A stretch of 64,000 bases of DNA from positions 1-64,000 of the forward strand of contig JBAYUQ010000009.1 in assembly GCA_041675005.1 (NCBI GenBank), read 5' to 3'. The DNA comes from PGYR01 sp041675005 (lineage in GTDB: Bacteria > Bacteroidota > Ignavibacteria > Kapaibacteriales > UBA2268). The notes below the pieces were generated by a model. The model had not been told where the DNA came from, made no database searches, and worked only from the letters and a program-made list of their open reading frames with translations. Shown here one piece after another: positions 34,777 to 44,109 of this stretch. Every line of letters begins with the position of its first letter. Position 1 is the stretch's first letter. Made by a program: the position numbers and the translations under genes.

Positions 34777-35907
34777 ATGGGTAGTAGGTCAAAGAAATTA
34801 AAGGTTCATGTTGCAAAAATGTCTAGAAATTCAAAAAATTTAGTTTTAGAACCACATTTAGTTGGTGAAACTGGTAGACAGCTAGGTTCATTAATAGAAT
34901 TTGATAGTACTCATAACAATTCTTTGGTGTCTTTAAATGCGTCATTTTTTCAAGGTGGTACTCATCTACCAGTGGGTATAACGGTAATTGATAAAGAAAT
35001 TTTACAAATAAGAAAATATAAAAAATGGAGTTCTATTGTTTTCACAGATAATGGAGTCTCATTAACAGAGCTAGATGCCTCTGCTACAATTGACTTTGGG
35101 AATTCATCTGTTGAAATTGACAGGTTTAACTATAGAACGGATACGACACAAATTGTTGCCTATAATAGCTTTTATAACTCCCAATATCCCAAAGTGAATG
35201 ATAGCGAAGTAGATAGCTTGTACATTAACTTTTTAATAGACAACAGTTATAATACAATAGCAGGCGATGAGACCGAAGAGCTAATGTCGTTTACTGATTT
35301 CAAAGATGTGTATATGCAGACGATGGATTTTGATTCTACACACGATTATAATTACTTCAAAGCAATTCCTATAGGAGGAATTGGCTTAGGCGACAAGAAG
35401 AAATATAGAGTACAAGCAATTGAAAATTTGCCAATAGATATTGCTAAAGGTGAAATACTATTTGAATCAAAAATCAAATTCCCTTTATTCGAGAATGATA
35501 CTATAAGTATTGGTACTAAAATGAATATAGGTGAAGACTCGATTAGACATATTATATCAACTACTCCTATAATAATGAAAAATGGTAAGATTTTTGTAAA
35601 TTCTAAATACGAGGGTGCTACTTCTCGCAGATTTAACTCACATCATCTTTCGAGATCAGCATTCGGTTATAACAAAGATTACTATTTTATAGTTGCAATT
35701 GAACCTAACCAAGGTAGAAGTGTAAAAGGAGCAACACTGCTCGAGTTAGCTTGGATAATGGATACTATAGGTGCTTCTGATGCAATCAATTTAGACGGTG
35801 GTGGCTCAACCAGCTTTGTTATAAATAAACAAAATCTTGCTTTTCCTTATAGTCCAAACTACAATAGGAAAGTTTCAACAGGTATAAGCATTTTCAAAAA
35901 AGACTAA
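34777..35907 (+). CDS. Exported phosphodiester glycosidase (NAGPA-like) family protein
   Basis: This protein has a NAGPA-type phosphodiester glycosidase domain: VSLNASFFQGG near residues 51-61, AIEPNQGRSVKGATLLELA, and NLDGGGSTSFVIN near the end. Such enzymes remove GlcNAc or related sugars from phosphodiester linkages. Coordinates are from the first ATG, but that is probably not the true start. The frame stays open to 34648, just after a TAG, and encodes RIYIYILSFFIFSTAFS (a signal peptide) and more conserved-looking N-terminal sequence. No ATG, GTG or TTG exists in that stretch, so an ATT (34648, 34651 or 34654) or another rare codon would have to start it. The next gene begins 16 bases later. 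Confidence 0.78.
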   Translation: MGSRSKKLKVHVAKMSRNSKNLVLEPHLVGETGRQLGSLIEFDSTHNNSLVSLNASFFQGGTHLPVGITVIDKEILQIRKYKKWSSIVFTDNGVSLTELDASATIDFGNSSVEIDRFNYRTDTTQIVAYNSFYNSQYPKVNDSEVDSLYINFLIDNSYNTIAGDETEELMSFTDFKDVYMQTMDFDSTHDYNYFKAIPIGGIGLGDKKKYRVQAIENLPIDIAKGEILFESKIKFPLFENDTISIGTKMNIGEDSIRHIISTTPIIMKNGKIFVNSKYEGATSRRFNSHHLSRSAFGYNKDYYFIVAIEPNQGRSVKGATLLELAWIMDTIGASDAINLDGGGSTSFVINKQNLAFPYSPNYNRKVSTGISIFKKD

Positions 35908-35923
35908 ATGAATTCAAAACTAT

Positions 35924-36946
35924 ATGTCAATTATTAATTTAAAGAATATCTCAAAAAGTTATGATGGTGATGAATTTGCAATAAAGGATTTATCTCTTAC
36001 TGTGAATGATGGAGAGTTTTTAGTGCTTGTAGGACCTTCTGGATGTGGTAAGTCCACTACTCTACGTATGATAGCAGGTTTAGAAGGCATTACTTCTGGA
36101 AGTATTCTTATAGATGATGTTATTGTAAATGAATTACCTCCAGGAAAAAGAGATATAGGAATGGTATTCCAAAACTATGCTCTATACCCTCACATGACAG
36201 TCGAAGATAACTTAGCTTTCCCACTTAAAGTCAAGAAAATTGATAAGAAGATTATAGCAGAAAGAGTAAATGAAATCTCAGAATTAGTAGAATTAGGCAA
36301 TTTATTAAAGCGTTATCCAAAACAATTATCTGGTGGTCAAAGACAAAGAGTTGCTTTAGGTAGAGCTATTATCCGAAAGCCAAAAGTATTTCTATTTGAT
36401 GAACCTCTGTCTAATCTGGATGCTAAGTTGAGAACTCAGATGAGAAACGAGATTATTACATTGCAAAGAAAACTCAATGTTACAGCAGTTTATGTTACTC
36501 ATGATCAAACAGAAGCTATGACTATGGGAGATAGGATTATTCTGATGAATAATGGTGAAATAATGCAAATTGGTACTCCAGACGAAATATACAATAGACC
36601 ACAAAATCTATTCACTGCTGAATTTATAGGTAGTCCAAAGATTAATTTTTTTAGTAAATCAGAATTCTCTTTTATAGGGAATCTGCCTCAGATGAAAAGC
36701 AAAATTACAACTTTAGCTGTAAGACCAGATGATTTAGTTATAGAAAGTAGTGGTACAGGTGCAACAATTGTGAATATTGAAAATCTAGGACATGAATATC
36801 TATATCACTTAGATATAAAGTCATCAAGGTTCATATCTCGTTCGAGAAATAGAATTGAATTTAGGTTAGGACAAGAAGTAGGAATAGGGATTAATGCTGA
36901 TAATATATTAAAATATGATGAAAAAGGCCAGCTGATAAATGATTAA
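35924..36946 (+). CDS. ABC transporter ATP-binding protein, MsmX/UgpC/MalK type
   Basis: This 340-residue ATPase has Walker A GPSGCGKST (37-45), a Q-loop at MVFQNYALYPHMTV, signature LSGGQRQRVALGRAI, Walker B VFLFDEPLSNLD, and the switch His in YVTHDQTEAMT. A regulatory TOBE-like domain fills the last 100 residues. This is the subfamily that energises carbohydrate and glycerol-phosphate importers. No permease or binding-protein gene lies in the window, so it may serve importers encoded elsewhere, as MsmX does. Its last 8 bases overlap the ABC-F gene. Confidence 0.88.
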   Translation: MSIINLKNISKSYDGDEFAIKDLSLTVNDGEFLVLVGPSGCGKSTTLRMIAGLEGITSGSILIDDVIVNELPPGKRDIGMVFQNYALYPHMTVEDNLAFPLKVKKIDKKIIAERVNEISELVELGNLLKRYPKQLSGGQRQRVALGRAIIRKPKVFLFDEPLSNLDAKLRTQMRNEIITLQRKLNVTAVYVTHDQTEAMTMGDRIILMNNGEIMQIGTPDEIYNRPQNLFTAEFIGSPKINFFSKSEFSFIGNLPQMKSKITTLAVRPDDLVIESSGTGATIVNIENLGHEYLYHLDIKSSRFISRSRNRIEFRLGQEVGIGINADNILKYDEKGQLIND

Positions 36947-38909
36947 TGTTTCGAATCTTACACTATCTTTTGGTGGCCGTACACTATTAGATGAAATTAC
37001 CTTTGTTATTAACCCTAAAGAAAGAGTAGGGTTGATAGGCCGTAATGGTCAAGGGAAATCAACTCTTTTGAAAATACTATTTGGATTGACCAAGCCAAAT
37101 GAAGGTAGTATTTCTCATCCTAAAGAATATGATATGGGCTATTTGCCACAGGAAGGAGGTGCCAAATCTGATTTAACATTATTCGATGAAGTGAAAAAAG
37201 CATTCTCAGCACAGAACGAATTAGTTGATAAAATAGAACAAGTTACAAATGAAATCAGTGAAAGAGAAGATTATCATTCACAAGATTATCATAACCTAAT
37301 TCAAAAATTATCTGAATTAAATGATGATTTGAACATCCTAGATTCTGGCTCTATTGAGGCAAAAATTGAAAGAGTTTTACTAGGACTTGGCTTCAAAAGA
37401 GATGAGTTCGAGAAATTCTGCAATCAGTTTTCTGGTGGTTGGCAAATGCGTATTGAGCTTGCCAAAATACTACTTAGCAAACCAGATTTGATACTTCTCG
37501 ATGAGCCAACAAACCATTTGGACATAGAATCTATTATGTGGCTAGAGTCCTTTCTAAAGGATTATTACGGTTCTGTTGTTATAGTATCCCACGATAAACG
37601 ATTTCTGAATAACGTAACTAATAGAACGATAGAGATTTTCAATGGGAAAATATTCGATAAGAAATTCTCTTATAGTAGGTTCGTAGAAGAAAGAAAAGGA
37701 GATATAGAACTACAGAAAAAAGCTCAGATAAATCAAGAACGTCATATAAAAAGCGTAGAACAATACGTAGAAAAATACAGAGCTAAAGCACGTCATGCCT
37801 CGAGGGCACAATCGAAACTAAAGCAACTGGATAAGCTAGATAAGATTGAAATAGATGATTTCGAAGATAAGCGAATCCGATTCAAATTTCCTGAGCCACC
37901 TCGCTCCGCAAAATTAGTTGTAGAAACAAAAGGAATCCACAAGAGTTTTGGTCATAAACACGTTCTGAAAGGAATTGACTTTGCTTTAGAAAGAGGAGAA
38001 AAGGTATCTTTTATTGGTAAAAATGGTACTGGAAAATCTACGTTCACTAAGATTATCACTGAACACATAAAAAGTGATTTAGGTGAACTTAAATACGGTA
38101 GTAACGTCAAGCTTGGTTATTTCCGTCAAGATCAGTCGCAGTTACTCAATGAAGAACTGACTGTCTTAGATACTATCGCAAACGTTGCCAATGAGGATAT
38201 GAGACCTTATGTACGTGATTTACTTGGTGCCTTTTTATTCTCTGGGGATGATGTCCAAAAGAAAGTAAAAGTTCTATCGGGTGGTGAAAGAGCTAGATTA
38301 TCAATTGCTCGTTTGCTATTAGAACCTACCAATTTCCTTGTGATGGATGAGCCAACTAACCACTTGGATATTTCCTCGAAAGAGATACTGAAAGACGCAC
38401 TAACTAGTTTTAGTGGTGCACTAATATTAGTCTCACACGATAGAGATTTCCTACAAGGTATAACTGATAAGACTATAGAATTCACAGATGAAGGCACAAA
38501 AGAGTATCTTGGTGATATTGACTATTATCTAGATAAGAGAAATATCGTGGATATATCAGAAATTGATTTAGAAAAAGTGCCTAAGGGTAATACATCTAAT
38601 GGCTCTAAAGATAAAAGTGATTCGCAACAAAGACGCATCAGACTAAAAGAATTAGAAAAAGATAAGAGAAGGATAGAAAGAGAGATTGTGGAAACTGAAG
38701 AGAATATCAGTAACTACGAATCTAAAATGGGTGAGTTGGACGAGAGTTTCTCGAACCCAGAAATCTATAATGATTCTGAAAAGATAGCCCAGCTGAAAGT
38801 TGAGTACAAAGATTTAGAAAACAACCTACAGTTATCAATGGATAAATGGACAGATTTAAGTTTAGAATTAGAACAAACAATAGAAGAAATTTCTATCCTC
38901 CAAACTTAG
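36939..38909 (+). CDS. ABC-F family ATPase (translation factor type)
   Basis: This 656-residue soluble protein has two ABC domains and no membrane domain. ABC1 has GRNGQGKST and the Walker B/H region LLDEPTNHLDIES; ABC2 has GKNGTGKST, LSGGERARLS and MDEPTNHLDISS. A charged linker lies between the two ABC domains (about 245-320), and a C-terminal coiled coil extends over about 560-656. This layout resembles the Uup/YheS/EttA group of ribosome-binding factors, with the C-terminal arm favouring Uup- or YdiF-like members. It overlaps the upstream ABC ATPase by 8 bases and the convergent NlpC/P60 gene by 17 bases. Confidence 0.88.
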   Translation: MINVSNLTLSFGGRTLLDEITFVINPKERVGLIGRNGQGKSTLLKILFGLTKPNEGSISHPKEYDMGYLPQEGGAKSDLTLFDEVKKAFSAQNELVDKIEQVTNEISEREDYHSQDYHNLIQKLSELNDDLNILDSGSIEAKIERVLLGLGFKRDEFEKFCNQFSGGWQMRIELAKILLSKPDLILLDEPTNHLDIESIMWLESFLKDYYGSVVIVSHDKRFLNNVTNRTIEIFNGKIFDKKFSYSRFVEERKGDIELQKKAQINQERHIKSVEQYVEKYRAKARHASRAQSKLKQLDKLDKIEIDDFEDKRIRFKFPEPPRSAKLVVETKGIHKSFGHKHVLKGIDFALERGEKVSFIGKNGTGKSTFTKIITEHIKSDLGELKYGSNVKLGYFRQDQSQLLNEELTVLDTIANVANEDMRPYVRDLLGAFLFSGDDVQKKVKVLSGGERARLSIARLLLEPTNFLVMDEPTNHLDISSKEILKDALTSFSGALILVSHDRDFLQGITDKTIEFTDEGTKEYLGDIDYYLDKRNIVDISEIDLEKVPKGNTSNGSKDKSDSQQRRIRLKELEKDKRRIEREIVETEENISNYESKMGELDESFSNPEIYNDSEKIAQLKVEYKDLENNLQLSMDKWTDLSLELEQTIEEISILQT

Positions 38910-39732
38910 TTTCTGGTTGCTCGTCTTTTTCTTTGTTAATACTCATCTGCATAATCTCTTCATCAGTTAATCTACGACCACCGATAAATCGTTTGTTATA
39001 GTAACCGCTTTCTAGTGAAGAAACTGTAACGCCATATCTAGAGCTAGCATGAGCGAATAGGTTGTCACCTAGATAAATCCCACAATGCGAAGCACGAGCA
39101 TAAGAACGAGTGTGGAAGAATATCAAATCACCAAATTGTAATTCGTCTAGATTTTCTATTTTATCACCAAGAGTATATTGCCATCTAGCAGTTCTAGGTA
39201 ATTTAACCTCAGCTGCTTCTTGGAAGATACTTTGAGTAAAAGCTGAACAGTCAATTGATTTTCTTGAAGTCCCACCAAATCTATATGGTGTACCCAACCA
39301 ACCAAGTATAGATTCCATTATTTGATCTTTTCTGATACCATTTTCGGTGAATGTACTTGATTCTCCTTCAGAAACAAATGATAACCATTGTTTTTCGAAG
39401 TTACTTATATTCACGTCTATATCTTCGTAGTTCTCATCTTCTGCTTCCATTGCATCAAGTTCTTTTGATTCTTCTTCATCCAAATCCGCATCGCTTAGAA
39501 GTTCAGATTCTTCATGCATTTCTTTTAGAAAGTTAGAATCAGCTACTAATGGCTCAAAACCAGCAATTTCAGAAACTTCTTCTGAATTTGCTCTGATCAT
39601 TTCTATTGCTTTCTTTTTTGTTTGTTCGGGATTGTAGTGTCTTCTAGCGGAGAGTTGTGAAGTAGAGAAGACAGTAATAGCTAGTATAATAATTAACTTA
39701 GATGTAAAATTCATGTTTTGGGTTATTTTCAT
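38893..39732 (-). CDS. NlpC/P60 (C40) peptidoglycan endopeptidase
   Basis: This 279-residue exported cell-wall hydrolase has a signal peptide of about residues 1-29; the internal ATG at 39714 is an equally good start. An acidic linker (about 80-110) precedes the C40 domain. The catalytic Cys is C162 (SIDCSAF), after GTPYRFGGTS. The catalytic His is H216 (ASHCGIYLG), with H228 in LFAHASS as the likely third polar residue. The domain cleaves D-Glu-type gamma bonds in peptide stems in known members. The gene is divergent from the nitrilase-family gene at 39818. Confidence 0.88.
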   Translation of the reverse strand: MKITQNMNFTSKLIIILAITVFSTSQLSARRHYNPEQTKKKAIEMIRANSEEVSEIAGFEPLVADSNFLKEMHEESELLSDADLDEEESKELDAMEAEDENYEDIDVNISNFEKQWLSFVSEGESSTFTENGIRKDQIMESILGWLGTPYRFGGTSRKSIDCSAFTQSIFQEAAEVKLPRTARWQYTLGDKIENLDELQFGDLIFFHTRSYARASHCGIYLGDNLFAHASSRYGVTVSSLESGYYNKRFIGGRRLTDEEIMQMSINKEKDEQPETKFGG

Positions 39733-39817
39733 TTTTTCGCTTTGATTTAGTTTTTTGATATATTGAAAATAATATCTGGCAACTTAATTATTTAATTTAC
39801 TTAATACAAGAATTAAT

Positions 39818-40603
39818 ATGAACTTATCAGTCATTCAATTTGAGACTCTATTCAATAACAAAGTATATAATTCTAAAAAAATCATAAGCTATATTAACGA
39901 TATCAACTCAGATATATTGGTATTTCCTGAACTTGCAACTTCTGGGTATTACTTTACTGATAAAAATATGTTATCAAAAATAGCTGAAGAATTTGATGGA
40001 AATACGATAAAAAAAGCTCAAAAGTTATCCACAGATTTAGACAAAATTATAATTTTGGGTTTTCCTGAGCTTTTTAAAGATAAGATTTACAATTCAGCAG
40101 CTATTATTTTCCCAAATCAAAATTTGAGTTCTGTATATAGAAAAACCCATTTGTTTTATAAGGAACGATTTGTTTTTGAAGAAGGAAATACTGGGTTTCC
40201 GGTCATTGAATACAATGGATTGAAATTAGGGACGATGATTTGTTATGATTGGCGATTCCCTGAGGCGGCAAGGACTTTAGCTCTAAAGGGGGCCGATTTG
40301 ATAGTATGCCCATCTAATCTAGTTACTGGTGTGTGGCAGAATGTAATGAGTGCAAGGGCTCTAGAAAACAAAGTTTATATTGCCGTATCTAATAAAATAG
40401 GAATAGAGTCAAGTGGTAATGATAAATTGACTTTCAACGGAGAATCTGCAATTTACTCTTATGACGGCTCTTATTTGGCAAAAGCGAGTAAGGACAAAGA
40501 AGAAGTAATAAAAGCAGAGATATATCCCGAAGAAACAAGAGAGAAATCATTCAATGATGTAAACGATATTTTCAAAGATAGAAGACCTCAATATTATAAG
40601 TAA
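39818..40603 (+). CDS. Carbon-nitrogen hydrolase (nitrilase superfamily amidase)
   Basis: This 261-residue cytosolic amidase-like enzyme has the Glu-Lys-Cys triad visible as E38 (FPELATSGY), K109 (YRKTHLF) and C142 (MICYDWRFPEAAR). WRFPE after the Cys is typical of the omega-amidase/Nit2 and related branches, which deaminate omega-amides or repair metabolites. The substrate cannot be set from sequence alone. The gene stands alone between NlpC/P60 (divergent) and murC (84-base gap). Confidence 0.85.
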   Translation: MNLSVIQFETLFNNKVYNSKKIISYINDINSDILVFPELATSGYYFTDKNMLSKIAEEFDGNTIKKAQKLSTDLDKIIILGFPELFKDKIYNSAAIIFPNQNLSSVYRKTHLFYKERFVFEEGNTGFPVIEYNGLKLGTMICYDWRFPEAARTLALKGADLIVCPSNLVTGVWQNVMSARALENKVYIAVSNKIGIESSGNDKLTFNGESAIYSYDGSYLAKASKDKEEVIKAEIYPEETREKSFNDVNDIFKDRRPQYYK

Positions 40604-40687
40604 TTGTACTGCATTCTAAAGATTATTACATATAAAGTTTTAAAATTATTAAATTTCGGATTATTGCAAATACAAATATTATAATTT

Positions 40688-42058
40688 ATGTTTTCAACTG
40701 TTAAAAAAATTCATTTCGTTGGTATAGGTGGGATTGGTATGAGCGGCATAGCCGAAATACTATTATCACAAGGGTTTAACGTAAGTGGTTCAGATATGAA
40801 TCAATCTGAGAATACTGACTACTTAGTTAATATAGGTGCCGAAGTATATATTGGTCATGCAGAATCTAATATAGAAGGTGCAGAAGTAGTCGTTTACTCT
40901 AGTGCTGTGAAGCCACACGAGAATCCTGAGACTAAACTAGCTTTAGATAATAACATTCCAGTTATAAGAAGAGCAGAAATGCTCGCTGAGCTATCTAGAC
41001 TTAACTATTGCATAGGTATAGCCGGAACTCACGGTAAAACTACAACAACTTCAATGATTAGTTTGATTCTAATTGAAGCTGGAATTGACCCGACTGTTTT
41101 AGTTGGTGGTAGATTACAGGATTTTGGTGGTACAAATGCTAGGTTAGGAAAAGGGCAATGGATAGTTGTAGAGGCGGATGAATATGATAGATCATTCTTA
41201 CAACTAACTCCAACAATTGCAGTTATTAATAATATTGAATCTGACCACTTAGATATTTACTCAGATATTAATGATATATATGATACTTTCAAGGACTTTG
41301 CTAATAAAGTCCCATTTTATGGATTAGTAGCACTTTGTTTAGATGATTACGGATGCAAGGAAATTTACTCTTCAATAAATAAGAAGATTGCTACTTATGG
41401 TTTCTCTCGTCATTCGATGATTAGAGGTGAAGACCCTGAATTCAATGAAAGACAAAGCAAATGCAAAGTTTACCAAGGTGATGTATTATTAGGAACTATT
41501 GAAATTGGCATGCCTGGCATACATAACCTCACTAATGCTTTAGCGGCTGTTACAGTAGCATTGCAAATGGATGTAGAGTTTTCAATAATCCAAAAAGCAT
41601 TGAAGCAGTTCAATGGTGTTTTCAGAAGATTCGAAAGCAAAGGTACGTATCGTAATTGTCTTGTGGTCGATGATTATGGGCATCACCCATCAGAAGTTAA
41701 GGCAACTCTAGAAGCAGCCCAAAAGGGGTGGGGTAAAAAGGTTATATGTATATTCCAACCACATACTTACACACGAACTCAAGATATGGCAGAAGAGTTT
41801 GGAATGTCATTCGATAATGCTGACAAACTTATAGTTACAGATGTTTATCCAGCCCGTGAATTGCCAATAGAAGGTGTGACAGGTGAACTAATTGCCAATG
41901 CTGCAAAAAATTATGGGCATAGAAATGTAGAATACGTACCTGATAAAGACAATTTAAAATCAGTGTTAGATAAACTTATTGACGATGAATACGTTATTCT
42001 AACCGTTGGAGCTGGCAATATTTTTAAATTTGCCGAATTATTAGTTAATAGTAAGTAA
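40688..42058 (+). CDS. murC: UDP-N-acetylmuramate--L-alanine ligase
   Basis: This 456-residue Mur ligase adds L-alanine to UDP-MurNAc in the cytosolic steps of peptidoglycan synthesis. The N-terminal UDP-binding loop is HFVGIGGIGMSGIAE (9-23), the ATP loop is GTHGKTTT (113-120), and the later motifs are EADEYDRSFL, NIESDHLDIY, GVFRRFESKG and DDYGHHPSEV. Those features distinguish MurC from MurD, E and F. It lies away from any other mur or division gene here. The next gene follows 20 bases later. Confidence 0.95.
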   Translation: MFSTVKKIHFVGIGGIGMSGIAEILLSQGFNVSGSDMNQSENTDYLVNIGAEVYIGHAESNIEGAEVVVYSSAVKPHENPETKLALDNNIPVIRRAEMLAELSRLNYCIGIAGTHGKTTTTSMISLILIEAGIDPTVLVGGRLQDFGGTNARLGKGQWIVVEADEYDRSFLQLTPTIAVINNIESDHLDIYSDINDIYDTFKDFANKVPFYGLVALCLDDYGCKEIYSSINKKIATYGFSRHSMIRGEDPEFNERQSKCKVYQGDVLLGTIEIGMPGIHNLTNALAAVTVALQMDVEFSIIQKALKQFNGVFRRFESKGTYRNCLVVDDYGHHPSEVKATLEAAQKGWGKKVICIFQPHTYTRTQDMAEEFGMSFDNADKLIVTDVYPARELPIEGVTGELIANAAKNYGHRNVEYVPDKDNLKSVLDKLIDDEYVILTVGAGNIFKFAELLVNSK

Positions 42059-42078
42059 AATAATAAATTAGATATAAT

Positions 42079-44109
42079 ATGAAAAATATAATTTCAATAA
42101 TCGCTTTCTCAATTTTTGCCTTTTCTTTTACTAATGCTCAGACTTTGGAAAACAAAGTATTGGCTAAAGTAGGAACTGATAATGTTACTTATGGTAGATT
42201 AGAAGCTGCATTCCAGAAGAATATGTCTGGTGAAAAGAAAAAACTATATGAACTAGATAAAGACTCATTACATCAGTTCCTTAATCTATTTATAGACTAT
42301 AGATTAAAAGTAAAAGATGCAATAGATAGGGGTTATGATAAAGAACCAGAAGTTTCAAAAGAAATACAACAGAATAACCGACTACTAACCGAGTCATTCT
42401 ATTATGACAAGAAAGTCTTCCAACCAGTTGTAGATAAACTATTGGATAGAAGACAATATTATATCAAATTTGCTTATGTGCTATTTCCATATACGCAAGA
42501 AGCTGAGGGAATGACACAAACAGATCCGAAAGAACTTGCTCAAAGTGTATTAGATAGTATTATAAATAAGAAAATATCATTTGCTGAGGCGGCAAAGAAC
42601 CACGCGAAAGAAAAAACTTTGGCTGATAATGGTGGAATAGTAGAAAGATATCTTATCTCTGGTACTATTCAAAGACCTATTGAAGAAGCTCTATTTACAA
42701 TAAGTGTTAACCAAATTTACCCGACTATACTTGAGACTTCTTACGGTTACTTCCTTCTAAAATTAGTTGAGAAACAACCTCGTAAGCAAGTATTGGCTGG
42801 TCATATACTAATAAGCAATATGCAAGAACAGCTATCCGATGTAGAGCATAAGAAAGCAGACTCTCTATTGAAATTATTACGTAAGGGTGCTAACTTTGAG
42901 AAACTTGCGGAACTAAACTCAGCAGACCACGCAAGTGCTATAAATGGTGGTTCACTTGGTGATTATTATGATTTGGCTACTGGATTTGTGAAAACGCGTG
43001 CTTTTCTAGAAAAGAATTTTATTGATGCATTTATGAAGCTCAAAGATGGAGAAATCTCAGATACTATACATACAGCTTATGGTATACATATAATAAAAAG
43101 GATAGATTCTAAATCACCAGATAGAACTATAGATGAAAAAGATGTAAAAGATTACTATAAGAAAAGCGCTTACGATGATGATAAAAAAGCTTATTATGAG
43201 GATTTTGTAAGTTCTAATGGTCTAAATATTGAACAAGAGACTATGAATTCATTATTATCAAATGTGAATTATACAAAAACAAATCTGGATAGTAACTGGG
43301 CAGCAAAGATTCCAAATGATAAATTCAATGATAAATTATTCTCATTTAAAAAAGACTCATGGACTTTAGGCGAATTTATTGGATTATTAAGTGATAAATC
43401 TAAAACAGAATACAGAGCTACTGCTCTAAATAGAGAAGGAATACAGGGAGCAATTTATAAGATAGTAAAGCCACAAGTTATGACTATGTGGCAAGCTGAA
43501 TTAGAGAAGCAAGACACAGAATTTAGAAATTTACTTACTGAATTTCATGATGGGATTTTGCTTTTCAAAGTAGAAGCAATCGAAGTTTGGGACAAATTGC
43601 AATTAGACACCGCGATGGCTTTGGATTATTTCAATACGTCAGGTCAAAAATTTATGACAAATGAAAAATATGATGTAAGCGAGATATTTGTAATACAAGA
43701 TTCACTAGCTCAGAGTCTATATAATAGAGCTAAGGCAGGTGAGGATTTCGCAGAGTTAGCTACTAAGTTTACTGTAAGGCAAGGGTACAGAGAGTTATCT
43801 GGTTATCACGGTGAGTTAGATGCAAATGACAATAAATTCTCTCGTCAGTTAAATGGAGAAGATATAAAAGAAGGGACAATAATAGCTCCTAAAGTTTATC
43901 AAAGTGGTTATTCAATTATTAAAATTAATAAAGTAATCAAGCCAAGAGTGAAGAATTTTGAAGAAGCTATACCTGATTTAGCACCAGCTGTACAGCAGTT
44001 GAAACAAAAAAAATTAGTGAAAAACTGGTTGAAAGATGTTAGAGAAAAACACAAAGTAGAAATATTTGAAAAAACAATAAATGAGATTTATGCAAACAAG
44101 TCTAAGTAA
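42079..44109 (+). CDS. Periplasmic peptidyl-prolyl isomerase with three parvulin-like domains
   Basis: This 676-residue exported PPIase/chaperone has a signal peptide (cleavage near NAQ, residue 20) and a SurA-type N-terminal helical domain. Parvulin-like domains lie at about 115-235 (GGIVERYLISG, SYGYFLLKL) and 240-350 (HILISN, GGSLGDYYDL, AYGIHIIKR). A third, weaker one lies near 530-615 (YDVSEIFVI, YQSGYSIIKI). It probably folds outer-membrane proteins in the periplasm. Its 3' end overlaps the next parvulin gene by 29 bases, so the two are translated in sequence. Confidence 0.82.
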   Translation: MKNIISIIAFSIFAFSFTNAQTLENKVLAKVGTDNVTYGRLEAAFQKNMSGEKKKLYELDKDSLHQFLNLFIDYRLKVKDAIDRGYDKEPEVSKEIQQNNRLLTESFYYDKKVFQPVVDKLLDRRQYYIKFAYVLFPYTQEAEGMTQTDPKELAQSVLDSIINKKISFAEAAKNHAKEKTLADNGGIVERYLISGTIQRPIEEALFTISVNQIYPTILETSYGYFLLKLVEKQPRKQVLAGHILISNMQEQLSDVEHKKADSLLKLLRKGANFEKLAELNSADHASAINGGSLGDYYDLATGFVKTRAFLEKNFIDAFMKLKDGEISDTIHTAYGIHIIKRIDSKSPDRTIDEKDVKDYYKKSAYDDDKKAYYEDFVSSNGLNIEQETMNSLLSNVNYTKTNLDSNWAAKIPNDKFNDKLFSFKKDSWTLGEFIGLLSDKSKTEYRATALNREGIQGAIYKIVKPQVMTMWQAELEKQDTEFRNLLTEFHDGILLFKVEAIEVWDKLQLDTAMALDYFNTSGQKFMTNEKYDVSEIFVIQDSLAQSLYNRAKAGEDFAELATKFTVRQGYRELSGYHGELDANDNKFSRQLNGEDIKEGTIIAPKVYQSGYSIIKINKVIKPRVKNFEEAIPDLAPAVQQLKQKKLVKNWLKDVREKHKVEIFEKTINEIYANKSK

